Source of the DNA: Citrobacter amalonaticus
GTDB taxonomy: Bacteria; Pseudomonadota; Gammaproteobacteria; Enterobacterales; Enterobacteriaceae
Assembly: GCA_028994555.1 (NCBI GenBank)
Contig: JARDVN010000001.1
Span: forward strand, 3,596,001-3,660,000
Direction: 5' to 3'
Length of the DNA stretch: 64,000 nucleotides
The position numbers and the translations under genes were made by a program. A model generated the notes under the pieces. That model was not told where the DNA came from. It saw only the letters and a list, made by a program, of their open reading frames with translations, and did no database searches. Shown here piece after piece: positions 1 to 9,364 of the stretch; the stretch's first letter is position 1, and every line of letters begins with the position of its first letter.

Positions 1-2
1 CG

Positions 3-554
3 CAGTGCTATTCCAATACCGGCGGGCAGGCGTCAAAAGCCACGCCGCTCGGTGCGGTAACGAAATTCGGTGAGCACGGTAAGCGTAAAGCGCGCAAAGA
101 ACTGGGCGTCAGCATGATGATGTACGGTCATGTCTATGTCGCACAGATTTCGCTCGGGGCACAACTCAACCAGACCGTGAAGGCGATTCAGGAAGCAGAA
201 GCGTATCCTGGCCCGTCGCTGATCATCGCCTACAGCCCTTGCGAAGAGCACGGCTATGATCTCGCGCTGAGTCACGATCAGATGCGCCAGTTGACGGCGA
301 CCGGCTTCTGGCCGCTTTACCGCTTTGATCCGCGCCGCGAAGCTGAAGGGAAATTACCGCTGGCGCTGGACTCTCGCCCGCCGTCAGATGCACTCGCTGA
401 GACATTGCTCAATGAGCAGCGTTTCCGTCGCCTGAATGCACAACAACCAGAAGTGGCTGAGCAGTTATGGAAAGACGCCGCGGCGGATCTGCAAAAACGC
501 TATGACTTCCTGGCGCAGCTGGCTGGTAAAGCAGAGAAGAGTAGTACCGACTAA
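3..554 (+). CDS. nifJ: Pyruvate:flavodoxin/ferredoxin oxidoreductase, C-terminal part
   Basis: This is the last ~183 codons of a reading frame that is already open at the left edge, so the start lies outside the window. The enzyme decarboxylates pyruvate oxidatively to acetyl-CoA with thiamine diphosphate and Fe-S clusters, passing electrons to flavodoxin or ferredoxin in the cytoplasm. The visible part begins with the C-Y-S-N-T-G-G-Q-x-S segment of the thiamine-binding domain and continues through S-P-C-x-E-H-G-Y. The downstream neighbours micC and ompN match K-12, where the gene is ydbK. Identification rests on these motifs and on synteny; the N-terminal domains cannot be assessed here. Confidence 0.93.
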   Translation, partial: QCYSNTGGQASKATPLGAVTKFGEHGKRKARKELGVSMMMYGHVYVAQISLGAQLNQTVKAIQEAEAYPGPSLIIAYSPCEEHGYDLALSHDQMRQLTATGFWPLYRFDPRREAEGKLPLALDSRPPSDALAETLLNEQRFRRLNAQQPEVAEQLWKDAAADLQKRYDFLAQLAGKAEKSSTD

Positions 555-581
555 GCTGGCTGTACGCCTTATCACTGCCTG

Positions 582-608
582 AAAAAAAGCCCGAACATCT
601 GTTCGGGC
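582..608 (-). terminator. Rho-independent terminator of micC
   Basis: A 9-bp perfect stem (GCCCGAACA at 589-597 with TGTTCGGGC at 600-608) and a 2-nt loop are followed on the minus strand by seven T (582-588). There is no T tract on the plus-strand side, so it mainly serves micC. Confidence 0.9.
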
Positions 609-690
609 TTGTCATTATAAGTGTTGGCAAATCAGCACGTCGTACAGTAGACCAACAAAAAAGCAGTACGTGACAATAAAGGCATATAAC
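582..690 (-). ncRNA. micC: MicC small RNA
   Basis: The minus strand starting at 690 reads GTTATATGCCTTTATTGTCA, the conserved 5' end of MicC that pairs with the ompC leader. The RNA is 109 nt to the end of the T tract, the same length as E. coli MicC. The middle is diverged, while the 3' hairpin and U-tail are conserved. MicC acts with Hfq to repress translation of the OmpC porin. It sits between nifJ and ompN and is divergent from ompN, exactly as in K-12. Confidence 0.95.
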
Positions 691-696
691 CCGCGC

Positions 697-726
697 AGAA
701 TATCGCATCATTTTTATTTTGTATAA
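697..726 (-). promoter_or_regulatory. Putative sigma70 promoter of micC
   Basis: On the minus strand TTATAC (721-726) and TATTCT (697-702) are separated by 18 bp, and the -10 lies 6 nt before the first base of MicC at 690. The hexamers are imperfect; the support is their correct spacing to the conserved RNA 5' end. Confidence 0.5.
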
Positions 727-916
727 TTTTTATTTTATATATTTTATGCAATTATATTCACCCAAATTATTGTCATTTCACCAGAATTATTTATTTAAGG
801 TTTCACTTAAGACGTAACAATTGATACTTATCTCTTTACGGAACTTCTCCTTTAGCATGTTTTTACTCCCCAACAGAGGGAGTGAAAGCTAAATATAAAA
901 CTAAAGGATTATTGCG

Positions 917-2041
917 ATGAAAAGAAAAGTACTGGCCCTTGTCATCCCTGCCCTGTTAGCAGCAGGCGCAGCTCATGCTGCTGAAGTTTATAATAAAGAC
1001 GGCAACAAATTAGATCTCTATGGCAAAGTTGATGGTCTGCATTATTTTTCTGATAATGCCAACAGTGATGGCGATCAAACTTATGTTCGTATGGGTTTTA
1101 AAGGTGAAACACAGATTAATGACCAACTGACCGGTTATGGCCAGTGGGAATATCAGGTTAACGCGAATACCACCGAAGGCGATCACGGCAACAGCTTTAC
1201 CCGTCTTGGTTTTGCTGGCCTGAAATTTGGTGAGTACGGTTCATTCGACTACGGTCGTAACTACGGCGTTATGTATGACGTGGAAGGCTGGACCGATATG
1301 CTGCCTGAATTCGGCGGTGACTCCTACACCTATTCCGATAACTTTATGGTAGGCCGCACCAACGGTGTTGCCACCTACCGTAACACAGACTTCTTCGGTC
1401 TGGTAAACGGTCTGAACTTCGCGCTGCAGTATCAGGGTGCCAACGAAGATCAAATCACCAATGAACAGGAAGGCACCGGCAACGGCGGCGATCGCACTGT
1501 CCAGAACTCCAACGGCGACGGTTTCGGTATCTCTTCAACCTATGACTTCGGGATGGGCTTTAGCTTCGGTGCAGCCTATACCACCTCCGACCGTACCAAC
1601 GAGCAAGTCAATGCTGGTGGTCGTGTCGCGGGCGGTGATAAGGCGGATGCATGGACGGCGGGTCTGAAATATGATGCCAACGACATTTATCTGGCTACCA
1701 TGTACTCAGAAACCCGTAACATGACCCCGTATGGTGATGACGGCGTTGCAAACAAAACCCAGAACTTTGAAGTCACTGCGCAATACCAGTTCGACTTCGG
1801 TCTGCGTCCGGCGGTGTCCTTCCTGATGTCAAAAGGTAAAGATCTGACCGGTCAGGGCAATGACGACAGCAAAGATCTGGTGAAATACGCGGATGTTGGC
1901 GCGACTTACTACTTCAACAAGAACATGTCCACCTACGTTGATTATAAAATCAACCTGCTGGATAACGACGACAACTTCTATTCTCGTAACAATATTAATA
2001 CCGATGATGTCGTCGCACTCGGTTTGGTCTATCAGTTCTAA
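917..2041 (+). CDS. ompN: Outer-membrane porin OmpN (OmpC/OmpF family)
   Basis: A 374-residue trimeric general porin. Residues 1-21 form a typical signal peptide ending A-H-A before the mature N terminus A-E-V-Y-N-K-D-G. The chain has the alternating strand pattern of 16-stranded porins, including the internal G-F-A-G-L-K-F-G segment, and ends in the outer-membrane C-terminal motif ...G-L-V-Y-Q-F with a terminal Phe. The start at 917 precedes the signal peptide directly. An unusually long AT-rich leader separates it from micC. The name follows its position between micC/nifJ and uspF, as in K-12; by sequence alone it could be called OmpC-like. Confidence 0.92.
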   Translation: MKRKVLALVIPALLAAGAAHAAEVYNKDGNKLDLYGKVDGLHYFSDNANSDGDQTYVRMGFKGETQINDQLTGYGQWEYQVNANTTEGDHGNSFTRLGFAGLKFGEYGSFDYGRNYGVMYDVEGWTDMLPEFGGDSYTYSDNFMVGRTNGVATYRNTDFFGLVNGLNFALQYQGANEDQITNEQEGTGNGGDRTVQNSNGDGFGISSTYDFGMGFSFGAAYTTSDRTNEQVNAGGRVAGGDKADAWTAGLKYDANDIYLATMYSETRNMTPYGDDGVANKTQNFEVTAQYQFDFGLRPAVSFLMSKGKDLTGQGNDDSKDLVKYADVGATYYFNKNMSTYVDYKINLLDNDDNFYSRNNINTDDVVALGLVYQF

Positions 2042-2048
2042 GATCTTC

Positions 2049-2081
2049 AGCCCGCTGGCAACGGCGGGCTTCTGTCCTTTT
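2049..2081 (+). terminator. Probable terminator after ompN
   Basis: AGCCCGC (2049-2055) pairs with GCGGGCT (2064-2070), eight nt after the ompN stop codon, followed by a T-rich but interrupted tail. Confidence 0.65.
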
Positions 2082-2198
2082 CCTCGCGGTCATAACCCAT
2101 TCGTTTTACCTATAACAAAACACGATATCAGAGAGACTAAAATCCCCGTGGGTTAAATGATATATTCGTTGTATGCCCTGCCGTCGAGGATACCCGCC

Positions 2199-2411
2199 AT
2201 GAATCACCAGCCTGTAAAATCATCACGAATTGCCTCCGTCGGCTATGACGAGAAATCCTCTACGCTTGAAATTCGTTTCTACCAGACGGGCGTTATCCAG
2301 TATCGCGGTGTCCCTGCGCGTATATACCAAAATTTCCTTTCTGTGGTATCAAAAGGCCGATTTTATGACGGTGTGATTAAGGATAAATACCCGGAAATCA
2401 AAAGCAAATAA
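2199..2411 (+). CDS. KTSC domain-containing small protein
   Basis: A 70-residue protein made almost entirely of one KTSC domain. It contains the V-K-S-S-R-I-x-S-V-G-Y-D motif near residue 6, then a beta-rich L-E-I-R-F-Y stretch, and a G-x-F-Y-D-x-x-I-K-x-x-Y-P end. KTSC domains also occur fused to lysyl-tRNA synthetases; their biochemical role is not established. I chose the ATG at 2199 over the upstream frame start at 2157 because CGAGGA lies 8 nt before it and the domain begins immediately after. It lies alone between ompN and uspF. Confidence 0.8.
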   Translation: MNHQPVKSSRIASVGYDEKSSTLEIRFYQTGVIQYRGVPARIYQNFLSVVSKGRFYDGVIKDKYPEIKSK

Positions 2412-2453
2412 TGTCGAATTGTGATCTTTGTCATTGTACTGCCCCGGCGATAA

Positions 2454-2927
<474 letters not shown>

Positions 2928-2934
2928 TATTTTC

Positions 2935-2962
2935 AGCCCGCACATCGCTGCGGGCTTTTTTA
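2935..2962 (+). terminator. Rho-independent terminator of uspF
   Basis: AGCCCGCA (2935-2942) pairs with TGCGGGCT (2949-2956) around a 6-nt loop and runs into a T tract. Confidence 0.92.
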
Positions 2963-2998
2963 ATTGTGCCTTAACCGGTGTTGCTGCTGTATCCACGC

Positions 2999-4192
2999 TC
3001 AGACGGTGGCCTTTCCTTGCGTCATACCAGGCACCAGAATCACTTTTCGACACGCCTCTTCACGCTTTTCAAATATCTCATAACCCCGCGCGGCCTCTTC
3101 AAGTGGCATATGGTGAGTCACGATTTCCTCCGGTGTCAGTAGCCCCTGTTCAATGAGACTGAGCAGGTCCGGCAGATATGCATGAACGTGAGTCTGACCC
3201 ATTTTGAAGGTCAGTCCTTTGTCGAAGGCATCGCCAAACATGAATCCGTGAATAAAACCGGCATACACGCCAGGCACGCTGACGATACCACCGCGGCGCA
3301 CGGCGGCAATACATTGCCGGAGCGCTTTACCGCTGCTGCCTTCAATTTTTAACGTGCTCAGCACGGTTTCTGTCAGGCTGCCCTTCGCCTCAAAACCAAC
3401 AGCATCAATCACTGCATCCACACCGCGGTGTCCGGACGTGTTATCAATGATCCACTCGGACGGATCGTCGTTTTTATCAAAATTAATCGGGATAGCGCCG
3501 TAACGCTGATGCGCAAACTCGAGCCGGTAGTCGTTATGGTCAATGATAAAAATTTGCTCCGCACCGTTCAATCGGGCACAGGCGGCGCAGAGTAATCCCA
3601 CCGGACCCGCGCCAAAGATAGCCACGCTTGAGCCCTGTTTGATGTCGGCATTCTTCACCGCTTGCCACGCTGTTGGCAAAATATCTGACAGAAAAAGCAC
3701 CTTTTCATCCGGCAGTGTATCCGGCACTTTGAAGGGGCCGGCATTCGCCTTCGGAACGCGGACATATTCAGCCTGCCCGCCGGGGATCCCACCGTAGAGA
3801 TCGCTGTAGCCAAACAGCGCGGCGGGAGGCGTGATGTTCTTACGGTTCAGTGCAGCACCTTTGCCGCTGTTGGTATTTTCACAGGCGGCATATTGATGCA
3901 AATGACAGAAAAAGCACTCACCGCAGGCGATCACAAAGGGTATCACCACGCGATCGCCTTTACTGACTGCCGTCACCTTCGGACCGGTCTCCACCACTTC
4001 GCCCATAAACTCATGACCAAAAATATCGCCATGATGCGTACCGGGGATTTTGCCGCGGTAAAGATGCAAATCCGATCCGCAAATGGCTGTGGCGGTCACA
4101 CGAAGAATAATATCGTCCGGCGCCTCGAGACCCGGATCAGGCACAGAATCAACGCTAACATGATGCGGGCCATGATAAGTGAGTGCTTTCAT
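2999..4192 (-). CDS. Zinc-dependent alcohol/formaldehyde dehydrogenase family protein
   Basis: A 397-residue medium-chain dehydrogenase of the glutathione-independent formaldehyde dehydrogenase branch. Seen in order: I-C-G-S-D-L-H near residue 38 (catalytic zinc Cys), F-G-H-E near 60, the four-cysteine structural-zinc loop C-G-E-C-F-F-C-x7-C near 91-103, and the NAD-binding G-A-G-P-V-G-L-L near 195. A long insertion after the nucleotide-binding domain is typical of this branch. The substrate is not readable from sequence. GGAG precedes the ATG. It lies 39 nt downstream of the SDR gene on the same strand, so the two probably form an operon divergent from yciG. Confidence 0.85.
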   Translation of the reverse strand: MKALTYHGPHHVSVDSVPDPGLEAPDDIILRVTATAICGSDLHLYRGKIPGTHHGDIFGHEFMGEVVETGPKVTAVSKGDRVVIPFVIACGECFFCHLHQYAACENTNSGKGAALNRKNITPPAALFGYSDLYGGIPGGQAEYVRVPKANAGPFKVPDTLPDEKVLFLSDILPTAWQAVKNADIKQGSSVAIFGAGPVGLLCAACARLNGAEQIFIIDHNDYRLEFAHQRYGAIPINFDKNDDPSEWIIDNTSGHRGVDAVIDAVGFEAKGSLTETVLSTLKIEGSSGKALRQCIAAVRRGGIVSVPGVYAGFIHGFMFGDAFDKGLTFKMGQTHVHAYLPDLLSLIEQGLLTPEEIVTHHMPLEEAARGYEIFEKREEACRKVILVPGMTQGKATV

Positions 4193-4231
4193 TCACATTT
4201 CTCCTGTCGTCAGTGGCTGGCAAACAGCGCG

Positions 4232-5141
4232 TTATAAGGTTCCGGTGCCACCGTCAGAACACCAGACCTGACCCGACGTGTAGCTGTTCTCTGGAGCCGC
4301 CAGCGTGACATACAGCGGCGCGATCTCCGCCGGTTGACCGGGTCGGCCAAGCGGGGACTGCGCACCAAATTTCTCGATTTTTTCCTGTGGCTGGCCGCCG
4401 CAGCACTGCAACACCGTCCAGTAGGGTCCCGGCGCGACGGCGTTGACCCGAATCCCCTTCGGCGCCAGCTGTTTCGCCAGCGATTTGGTGAAGACGGCGA
4501 GAGCCGCTTTGGTCTGCGCATAATCCAGCAGGATATCGCTCGGTTCGTACGCCTGGACTGAGGTGGTGTTGATGATCACACTGCCCGACGAGAGGTGACG
4601 AAGTGCAGCCTTCGTTATCCAGAAAGTCGCGTATACATTGGTCTTGAATGTGGCATCAAACGCTTCGGTAGTGAGATCTTCAATTGACTCACAGAACTGC
4701 TGGCGCCCTGCGTTATTCACCAGGATATCCAGCCCGCCTAACGCGTCTACCGCCTGGTTAACCAGCGTCTGGCAGAAAGTTTCATCGCGGATATCACCCG
4801 GGATCGCGGCCACGTTCCTGCCCGCTTTTTTTAATCAGTTCAACCACTTCACGGGCATCTTCTTCTTCGTCGGGCAAATAATTAATCGCCACATCGGCGC
4901 CTTCCCGCGCATAAGCAATCGCCACCGCGCGACCAATACCGGAATCGCCCCCGGTAATTAAGACTTTCTTGCCGTTAAGCCTGCCACTCCCTTGATAACT
5001 CTCTTCACCGTGATCGGGACGGGGCTGCATTTTGCCGGCAAGTCCTGGAAAAGGTTGTTTTTGGTGCGGAAATGGCGGAGCCGGAAAATGCTCAGAATGC
5101 GTTTTATTGGTGATCTGCTTTTGATTATTCTGGTCAGCCAT
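4232..5141 (-). CDS. SDR family oxidoreductase (one-base frameshift)
   Basis: A short-chain dehydrogenase of about 302 residues, of the type with a long N-terminal extension rich in Pro, Gln and His before the Rossmann fold. T-G-G-D-S-G-I-G lies near residue 63, N-N-A-G near 145, and the catalytic Y-A-Q-T-K follows; it ends with S-D-G-G-T-G-T-L. The frame breaks at a T7 run (4826-4832 on the plus strand). With six bases it reads [13 protein letters not shown], as the family expects. The ATG at 5141 is preferred over 5156 because GAGAGG lies 7 nt before it. It is likely co-transcribed with the dehydrogenase at 2999-4192. Confidence 0.85.
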
Positions 5142-5415
5142 GCGTTTACCTCTCATTATTTTTCCTAGGGACTTTTAAGCGTAGAACAAAATTGTCGATA
5201 AGGTTCTTCAAACCGTCTGACTGATTAATTTTCGGTCATTCAAGCTCCGTCCCTTACTGAATACTGGTTTATTCTGAAGACTATTTTTTTAACCACTCTG
5301 CACTCAGTCAGTTACGAACAAATATTTACAAACCATCGTAAAATAAGCGAAACGGGTCATTACGATAATATATTGAAAAGTAACCGGTCGGTTTTTTCTG
5401 ATGTTTTGTGGAAAT

Positions 5416-5485
5416 TTGACTCCTCGCGGATAGCCGCTAACTTTAAGCCCTGAACAACGACGGATACAAATTACATTTTTGTATC
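5416..5485 (+). promoter_or_regulatory. Putative yciG promoter and inverted repeat
   Basis: In the 377-nt divergent gap 5142-5518, TTGACT (5416-5421) and TAACTT (5438-5443) are 16 bp apart. The extended GCTAACTTTAA around the -10 resembles a sigmaS-type element. Downstream, GATACAAA (5463-5470) and TTTGTATC (5478-5485) form a perfect 8-bp inverted repeat 33 nt before yciG. It could be an operator or a leader hairpin. No gene was seen in the rest of the gap. Confidence 0.4.
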
Positions 5486-5518
5486 TGACTGACATAACCG
5501 ATATACAAGAGGTGAGAT

Positions 5519-5705
5519 ATGGCAGAGCATCGTGGTGGTTCCGGTAATTTCGCAGAAGACCGTGATAAAGCATCTGAAGCGGGTAAAAAAAGGCGGTCAA
5601 CACAGCGGCGGGAACTTCAAAAACGATCCGCAGCGTGCATCTGAAGCAGGAAAAAAAGGCGGTCAGAACAGCCATAGTGGCGGACGTAAGTCTGACAACT
5701 CCTGA
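5519..5705 (+). CDS. yciG: YciG family stress protein (one-base frameshift)
   Basis: A small (about 61 aa), glycine-, lysine- and serine-rich protein with the KGG repeat of the stress-induced YciG family. It reads M-A-E-H-R-G-G-S-G-N-F, then two copies of (A-S-E-A-G-K-K-G-G-Q). The first copy is interrupted by an A7 run at 5585-5591; six A restore G-K-K-G-G-Q-H-S-G-G-N-F-K-N-D-P. AGAGG lies 7 nt before the ATG. In E. coli and Salmonella yciG heads an RpoS-dependent operon with yciF and yciE; here yciF follows and yciE is absent. The molecular function is unknown. Confidence 0.88.
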
Positions 5706-5797
5706 GTGTCAATCTGCTTTAGCCTTTAATAAATAAAGTGTCCTGCGGGTCTGTCTGTAGACTCGCAGTTATTTTTTCTGAGCCAGGAGAGGATTTT

Positions 5798-6295
5798 ATG
5801 AATATGAAAACCCTTGAGGATGTTTTCATCCATTTACTTTCAGACACCTACAGCGCGGAAAAACAATTAACCCGTGGTCTGGCGAAACTGGCCCGAGCGG
5901 CCTCTGACGAAAAACTCAGCGCCGCATTTAATGCGCACCTGGACGAAACGCAGGGGCAAATTGCGCGTATAGACCAGATAATCGAACAGGAGCCGAAAAT
6001 TAAGATCAAACGCATGAAATGCGTGGCGATGGAAGGCTTAATTGAAGAAGCCAATGAGGTCATCGAAAGTACAGAAAAAAATGAAGTTCGTGATGCTGCG
6101 TTAATTGCTGCCGTCCAAAAAGTTGAGCATTATGAAATTGCCAGTTACGGCACGCTGGTAACTCTCGCCGAACAATTAGGCTATACCGCCGCGGTAAAAC
6201 TTCTGGCGGAAACGCTTGAAGAAGAAAAAGAAACCGATCTGAAATTAACTGACCTGGCGGTCAGCAATATCAATAAAAGTGCGCAGAAACGATAA
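5798..6295 (+). CDS. yciF: YciF, DUF892 ferritin-like protein
   Basis: A 165-residue all-alpha protein of the YciE/YciF (DUF892) family, a ferritin-like four-helix bundle with a putative metal site. Conserved helices include L-L-S-D-T-Y-S-A-E-K-Q-L-T, V-A-M-E-G-L-I-E-E-A-N-E-V-I and K-V-E-H-Y-E-I-A-S-Y-G-T-L. The E-x6-Y and E-x2-H carboxylate/histidine pattern fits metal binding. The ATG at 5798 follows AGGAGAGG; the upstream in-frame ATG at 5738 has no Shine-Dalgarno. It lies 92 nt after yciG, probably in the same stress operon. The physiological role is unproven. Confidence 0.93.
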   Translation: MNMKTLEDVFIHLLSDTYSAEKQLTRGLAKLARAASDEKLSAAFNAHLDETQGQIARIDQIIEQEPKIKIKRMKCVAMEGLIEEANEVIESTEKNEVRDAALIAAVQKVEHYEIASYGTLVTLAEQLGYTAAVKLLAETLEEEKETDLKLTDLAVSNINKSAQKR

Positions 6296-6380
6296 CCGGG
6301 CCCGGGATTATCGGTGGGGAAGAAAAAACAGTTTCGTCGCGCTCTGCTTACGGCAGAGCTTTGTCATGGGGTAGCATACC

Positions 6381-7787
6381 GTGCCTGAACTTGATGCTTT
6401 TCATCTGGCCCGTTTTCAGTTTGCCTTCACAGTCTCTTTTCACATTCTTTTCCCGGCGATTACCATCGGGCTGGCCAGCTATCTGGTGGTACTGGAAGGA
6501 ATGTGGCTGCGCACGCACGACCACCTCTGGCGTTCGCTTTATAACTTTTGGCTCAAAATCTTTGCCGTCAATTTTGGTATGGGCGTCGTTTCCGGTCTGG
6601 TTATGGCCTACCAGTTCGGCACAAACTGGAGCGGATTTTCCCAGTTTGCCGGCAGTATTACCGGGCCACTGCTGCTTTACGAAGTACTCACTGCCTTCTT
6701 CCTGGAGGCGGGTTTTCTGGGCGTGATGCTGTTTGGCTGGAACAGAGTTTCTCCGGCGCTGCATTTTTTCACCACCTGTATGGTGGCGTTGGGAACGCTG
6801 ATGTCCACCTTCTGGATCCTCGCGTCAAACAGCTGGATGCAGACACCGCAAGGTTTCAGCATTGAAAACGGTCACGTCATTCCGCAGGACTGGATGGCGA
6901 TCATTTTCAACCCGTCGTTTCCGTATCGTCTGTTCCATATGTCAATCGCCGCCTTCCTGAGTAGCGCGATGTTTGTGGGAGCCTCTGCCGCCTGGCATTT
7001 ACTTCGCGGCAACGACACGCCGGCCATCCGCAAAATGTTTTCCATGGCAATGTGGATGGCGTTGATCGTCGCGCCGATTCAGGCGGTGGTCGGGGATATG
7101 CACGGTCTCAATACTCTTGAGCATCAGCCGGTTAAAATCGCGGCTATTGAAGGTCACTGGGAAAACACGCCCGGCGAGGCAACGCCGCTCTTGCTGTTCG
7201 GCATGCCGGATATGGAGGAGGAGCGCACGAAATACGGTCTGGAGATCCCCGCGCTGGGTAGCCTGATCCTGACCCACAGCCTGGATAAACAGGTTCCTGC
7301 CCTGAAGGATTATCCCAAAGAAGATCGCCCTAACTCCCCTGTTGTCTTCTGGTCGTTTCGTATCATGGTGGGGATTGGTTTACTGATGATTGCGCTGGGT
7401 CTCTGTAGTGTCTGGTTGCGCTGGCGCCAGCGCCTGTATCAGTCTCGCCCGTTCCTGTGGTTTGCGCTTGGGATGGGCCCTGCCGGATTACTGGCGCTGC
7501 TGGCGGGTTGGGTCACGACGGAAGCAGGACGTCAGCCTTGGGTGATCTACGGATTCTTACGCACCCGCGATGCGGTGTCATTACACAGTACGACGCAAAT
7601 GGTCATCAGCTTGCTGGTCTTTATCATCGTCTACTGTGCTGTTTTTGGCGTGGGCTATTACTACATTTTCAGGCTCATTCGCAAAGGTCCCCAACCTGTC
7701 AGTGAACTGACGTCACAAACGGATGGCACGCCGGCTCGCCCTCTCTCAGCGGCAGAACCGGTGACGGATGAAGAGGAGAAAGCGTGA
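6381..7787 (+). CDS. Cytochrome bd-type quinol oxidase subunit I (CioA-like)
   Basis: A 468-residue polytopic inner-membrane protein that oxidises quinol and binds haems b558, b595 and d. Visible landmarks are the N-terminal R-F-Q-F-A-F-T-V-S-F-H with an axial His near 21, a second haem His in Y-R-L-F-H-M, the quinol-site region G-L-N-T-L-E-H-Q-P-x-K-x-A-A-x-E-G, and G-R-Q-P-W. The Q loop is short and the chain is shorter than CydA or AppC, so I favour the cyanide-insensitive CIO subgroup over cydA/appC. The start is GTG at 6381. Its last base overlaps the subunit II ATG. Confidence 0.9.
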   Translation: MPELDAFHLARFQFAFTVSFHILFPAITIGLASYLVVLEGMWLRTHDHLWRSLYNFWLKIFAVNFGMGVVSGLVMAYQFGTNWSGFSQFAGSITGPLLLYEVLTAFFLEAGFLGVMLFGWNRVSPALHFFTTCMVALGTLMSTFWILASNSWMQTPQGFSIENGHVIPQDWMAIIFNPSFPYRLFHMSIAAFLSSAMFVGASAAWHLLRGNDTPAIRKMFSMAMWMALIVAPIQAVVGDMHGLNTLEHQPVKIAAIEGHWENTPGEATPLLLFGMPDMEEERTKYGLEIPALGSLILTHSLDKQVPALKDYPKEDRPNSPVVFWSFRIMVGIGLLMIALGLCSVWLRWRQRLYQSRPFLWFALGMGPAGLLALLAGWVTTEAGRQPWVIYGFLRTRDAVSLHSTTQMVISLLVFIIVYCAVFGVGYYYIFRLIRKGPQPVSELTSQTDGTPARPLSAAEPVTDEEEKA

Positions 7788-8800
7788 TGGACATCGATAT
7801 CACCGTAATTTGGTTTGTCATCATTATCTTTGCCACGCTGATGTACATCGTGATGGATGGCTTCGATTTAGGCATTGGGATGTTGTTCAGCGTGGTCCAC
7901 GACGCCGATGAACGTGACGTGATGGTAAACAGCGTGGCCCCCCGTCTGGGACGGTAATGAAACCTGGCTGGTGCTCGGTGGCGCGGGTCTTTTTTGGCGC
8001 CTTCCCGCTGGCCTATGCGGTGATCACCGACGCACTGGCGATTCCGCTGACAATGATGCTTATCGGCCTGATTTTCCGTGGCGTGGCCTTTGAGTTTCGC
8101 TTTAAGGCGACGCCTTCCCACCGGCCGTTCTGGGATTACGCCTTTGCCGGCGGTTCGCTGCTCGCGACATTCAGCCAGGGCATTGTGGTGGGCGCGGTGA
8201 TTAACGGCTTCGAGGTGACAGAACGCCGTTTTGCCGGTTCAGCGCTGGACTGGCTCACCCCCTTCAACCTCTTTTGCGGCATCGGCCTGATCGTCGCCTA
8301 TCTGCTGCTCGGCACCAGTTGGCTGATTATGAAAAGCGAGGGTTCGCTGCAATCGCGAATGCGCGTCCTGACCCGTAAAGTCCTCCTCGCCCTGTTGGGA
8401 GTTATCGCGGTGGTGAGCGTCTGGACGCCTCTCGGCTGGCCCGCTATCGCCGAACGGTGGTTTACCCTGCCCAATTTCTTCTGGTTTGTCCCGGTGCCTG
8501 TTCTCGTGCTGGTATTGAGCCTGTGGATCTGGCGACTAAGTGCAGAGGTGAACAGCCACGCGCGGCCATTTATTCTGACGCTGGGTTTGATTTTCCTCGG
8601 CTTCAGCGGACTGGGCATCAGCTTATGGCCGCATATTATCCCACCGCATATCACGCTGTGGGAGGCGGCAGCACCGCCTGCCAGTCAACTGTTTATGCTG
8701 GTGGGGACTCTGCTGATTATCCCGGTCATTTTGATGTACACCGCCTGGAGCTACTTTGTCTTCCGTGGCAAGGTCTCCGGGGGGAGAAGGCTATCATTGA
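7787..8800 (+). CDS. Cytochrome bd-type quinol oxidase subunit II (CioB-like, three frameshifts)
   Basis: Partner of the preceding subunit, with about 336 residues and eight predicted membrane helices. It begins M-D-I-D-I-T-V-I-W-F with the family motif V-M-D-G-F-D-L-G-I-G. Three +1 runs break it: C6 (7938-7943), T6 (7990-7995) and G6 (8779-8784). With one base removed from each it reads V-W-D-G-N-E-T-W-L, then G-A-G-L-F-G-A-F-P, and ends V-S-G-G-E-G-Y-H, the usual short polar tail, at 8800. The uncorrected frame runs on to 8913 into the opposite gene, which is not credible. No small cydX-like gene was seen after it. Confidence 0.85.
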
Positions 8801-8834
8801 GCGCCAGATTGCAGAGTGTTATTGATCTCTGGAG

Positions 8835-9356
8835 TCAGCGTCCCTCCCAGGCCGAGACTTCTTCCAGCAACACCGCAAGGCTGAAACGGACTGCTTTTTC
8901 AATAACATCCTGACACTCGCCAGAAAAAAGCTCGCGTTTCGTGACAATCTCCCCGCGGAGATTCCAGGCAAACCAGACCGTTCCGACGGGCGTTCCGTCT
9001 TCCCCACCGTCCGGACCGGCGTAGCCGCTGATGGCAATGCTGATATCGGTTCCGGCACGCTCGCGTATGCCAATAGACATCTCTTTGACCGTCTGTTCGC
9101 TCACCGCGGTATATTTTTCCAGCGTACTGGCCTGTACGCCGAGCAGTGTCTGCTTCGCACTGTCGCTAAAGGTGATAACGCCAATATCATAAAAGGCGGC
9201 GGTATCGGATTCCGCGCAGAGTGCCGTCGCCAGATTACCGCCCGTGCAGGATTCTGCAGTGGTTAACGATAGCCCGCGGTCAATGAACACATTGGCTAGC
9301 TGTTTCGTAAGTTCGCCGGTAGTTTTCGCTTCATTATAGGCTGTTTCATTCATCAT
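8835..9356 (-). CDS. ydeJ: CinA C-terminal/PncC-like family protein YdeJ
   Basis: A 173-residue single-domain protein homologous to the C-terminal domain of CinA (nicotinamide-nucleotide amidohydrolase fold). Motifs: T-T-A-E-S-C-T-G-G-N near residue 32, D-I-G-V-I-T-F-S, Y-T-A-V-S-E-Q-T-V near 85, and S-I-A-I-S-G-Y-A-G-P-D-G-G-E-D-G-T-P-V-G-T-V-W near 110. These are the active-site motifs of the family. YdeJ itself has no proven activity. A ydeI homologue lies just beyond the next two genes; ydeI and ydeJ are neighbours in K-12, which supports the name. Confidence 0.82.
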   Translation of the reverse strand: MMNETAYNEAKTTGELTKQLANVFIDRGLSLTTAESCTGGNLATALCAESDTAAFYDIGVITFSDSAKQTLLGVQASTLEKYTAVSEQTVKEMSIGIRERAGTDISIAISGYAGPDGGEDGTPVGTVWFAWNLRGEIVTKRELFSGECQDVIEKAVRFSLAVLLEEVSAWEGR

Positions 9357-9364
9357 TCTTCTCC

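Noticed and set aside
4210..4521. Minus-strand ORF of 103 residues within the SDR gene
   Set aside because: Shadow frame of the SDR reading frame with arginine-rich, unstructured composition.
5304..5675. Minus-strand ORF of 123 residues over yciG and its promoter
   Set aside because: Antisense to yciG, no ribosome binding site, and the composition is that of a reversed coding frame.
8800..8913. Extension of the bd oxidase subunit II frame to 8913
   Set aside because: The extension follows a G6 run that should be five bases, overlaps the opposite ydeJ gene, and has no family similarity. The repaired frame ends naturally at 8800.
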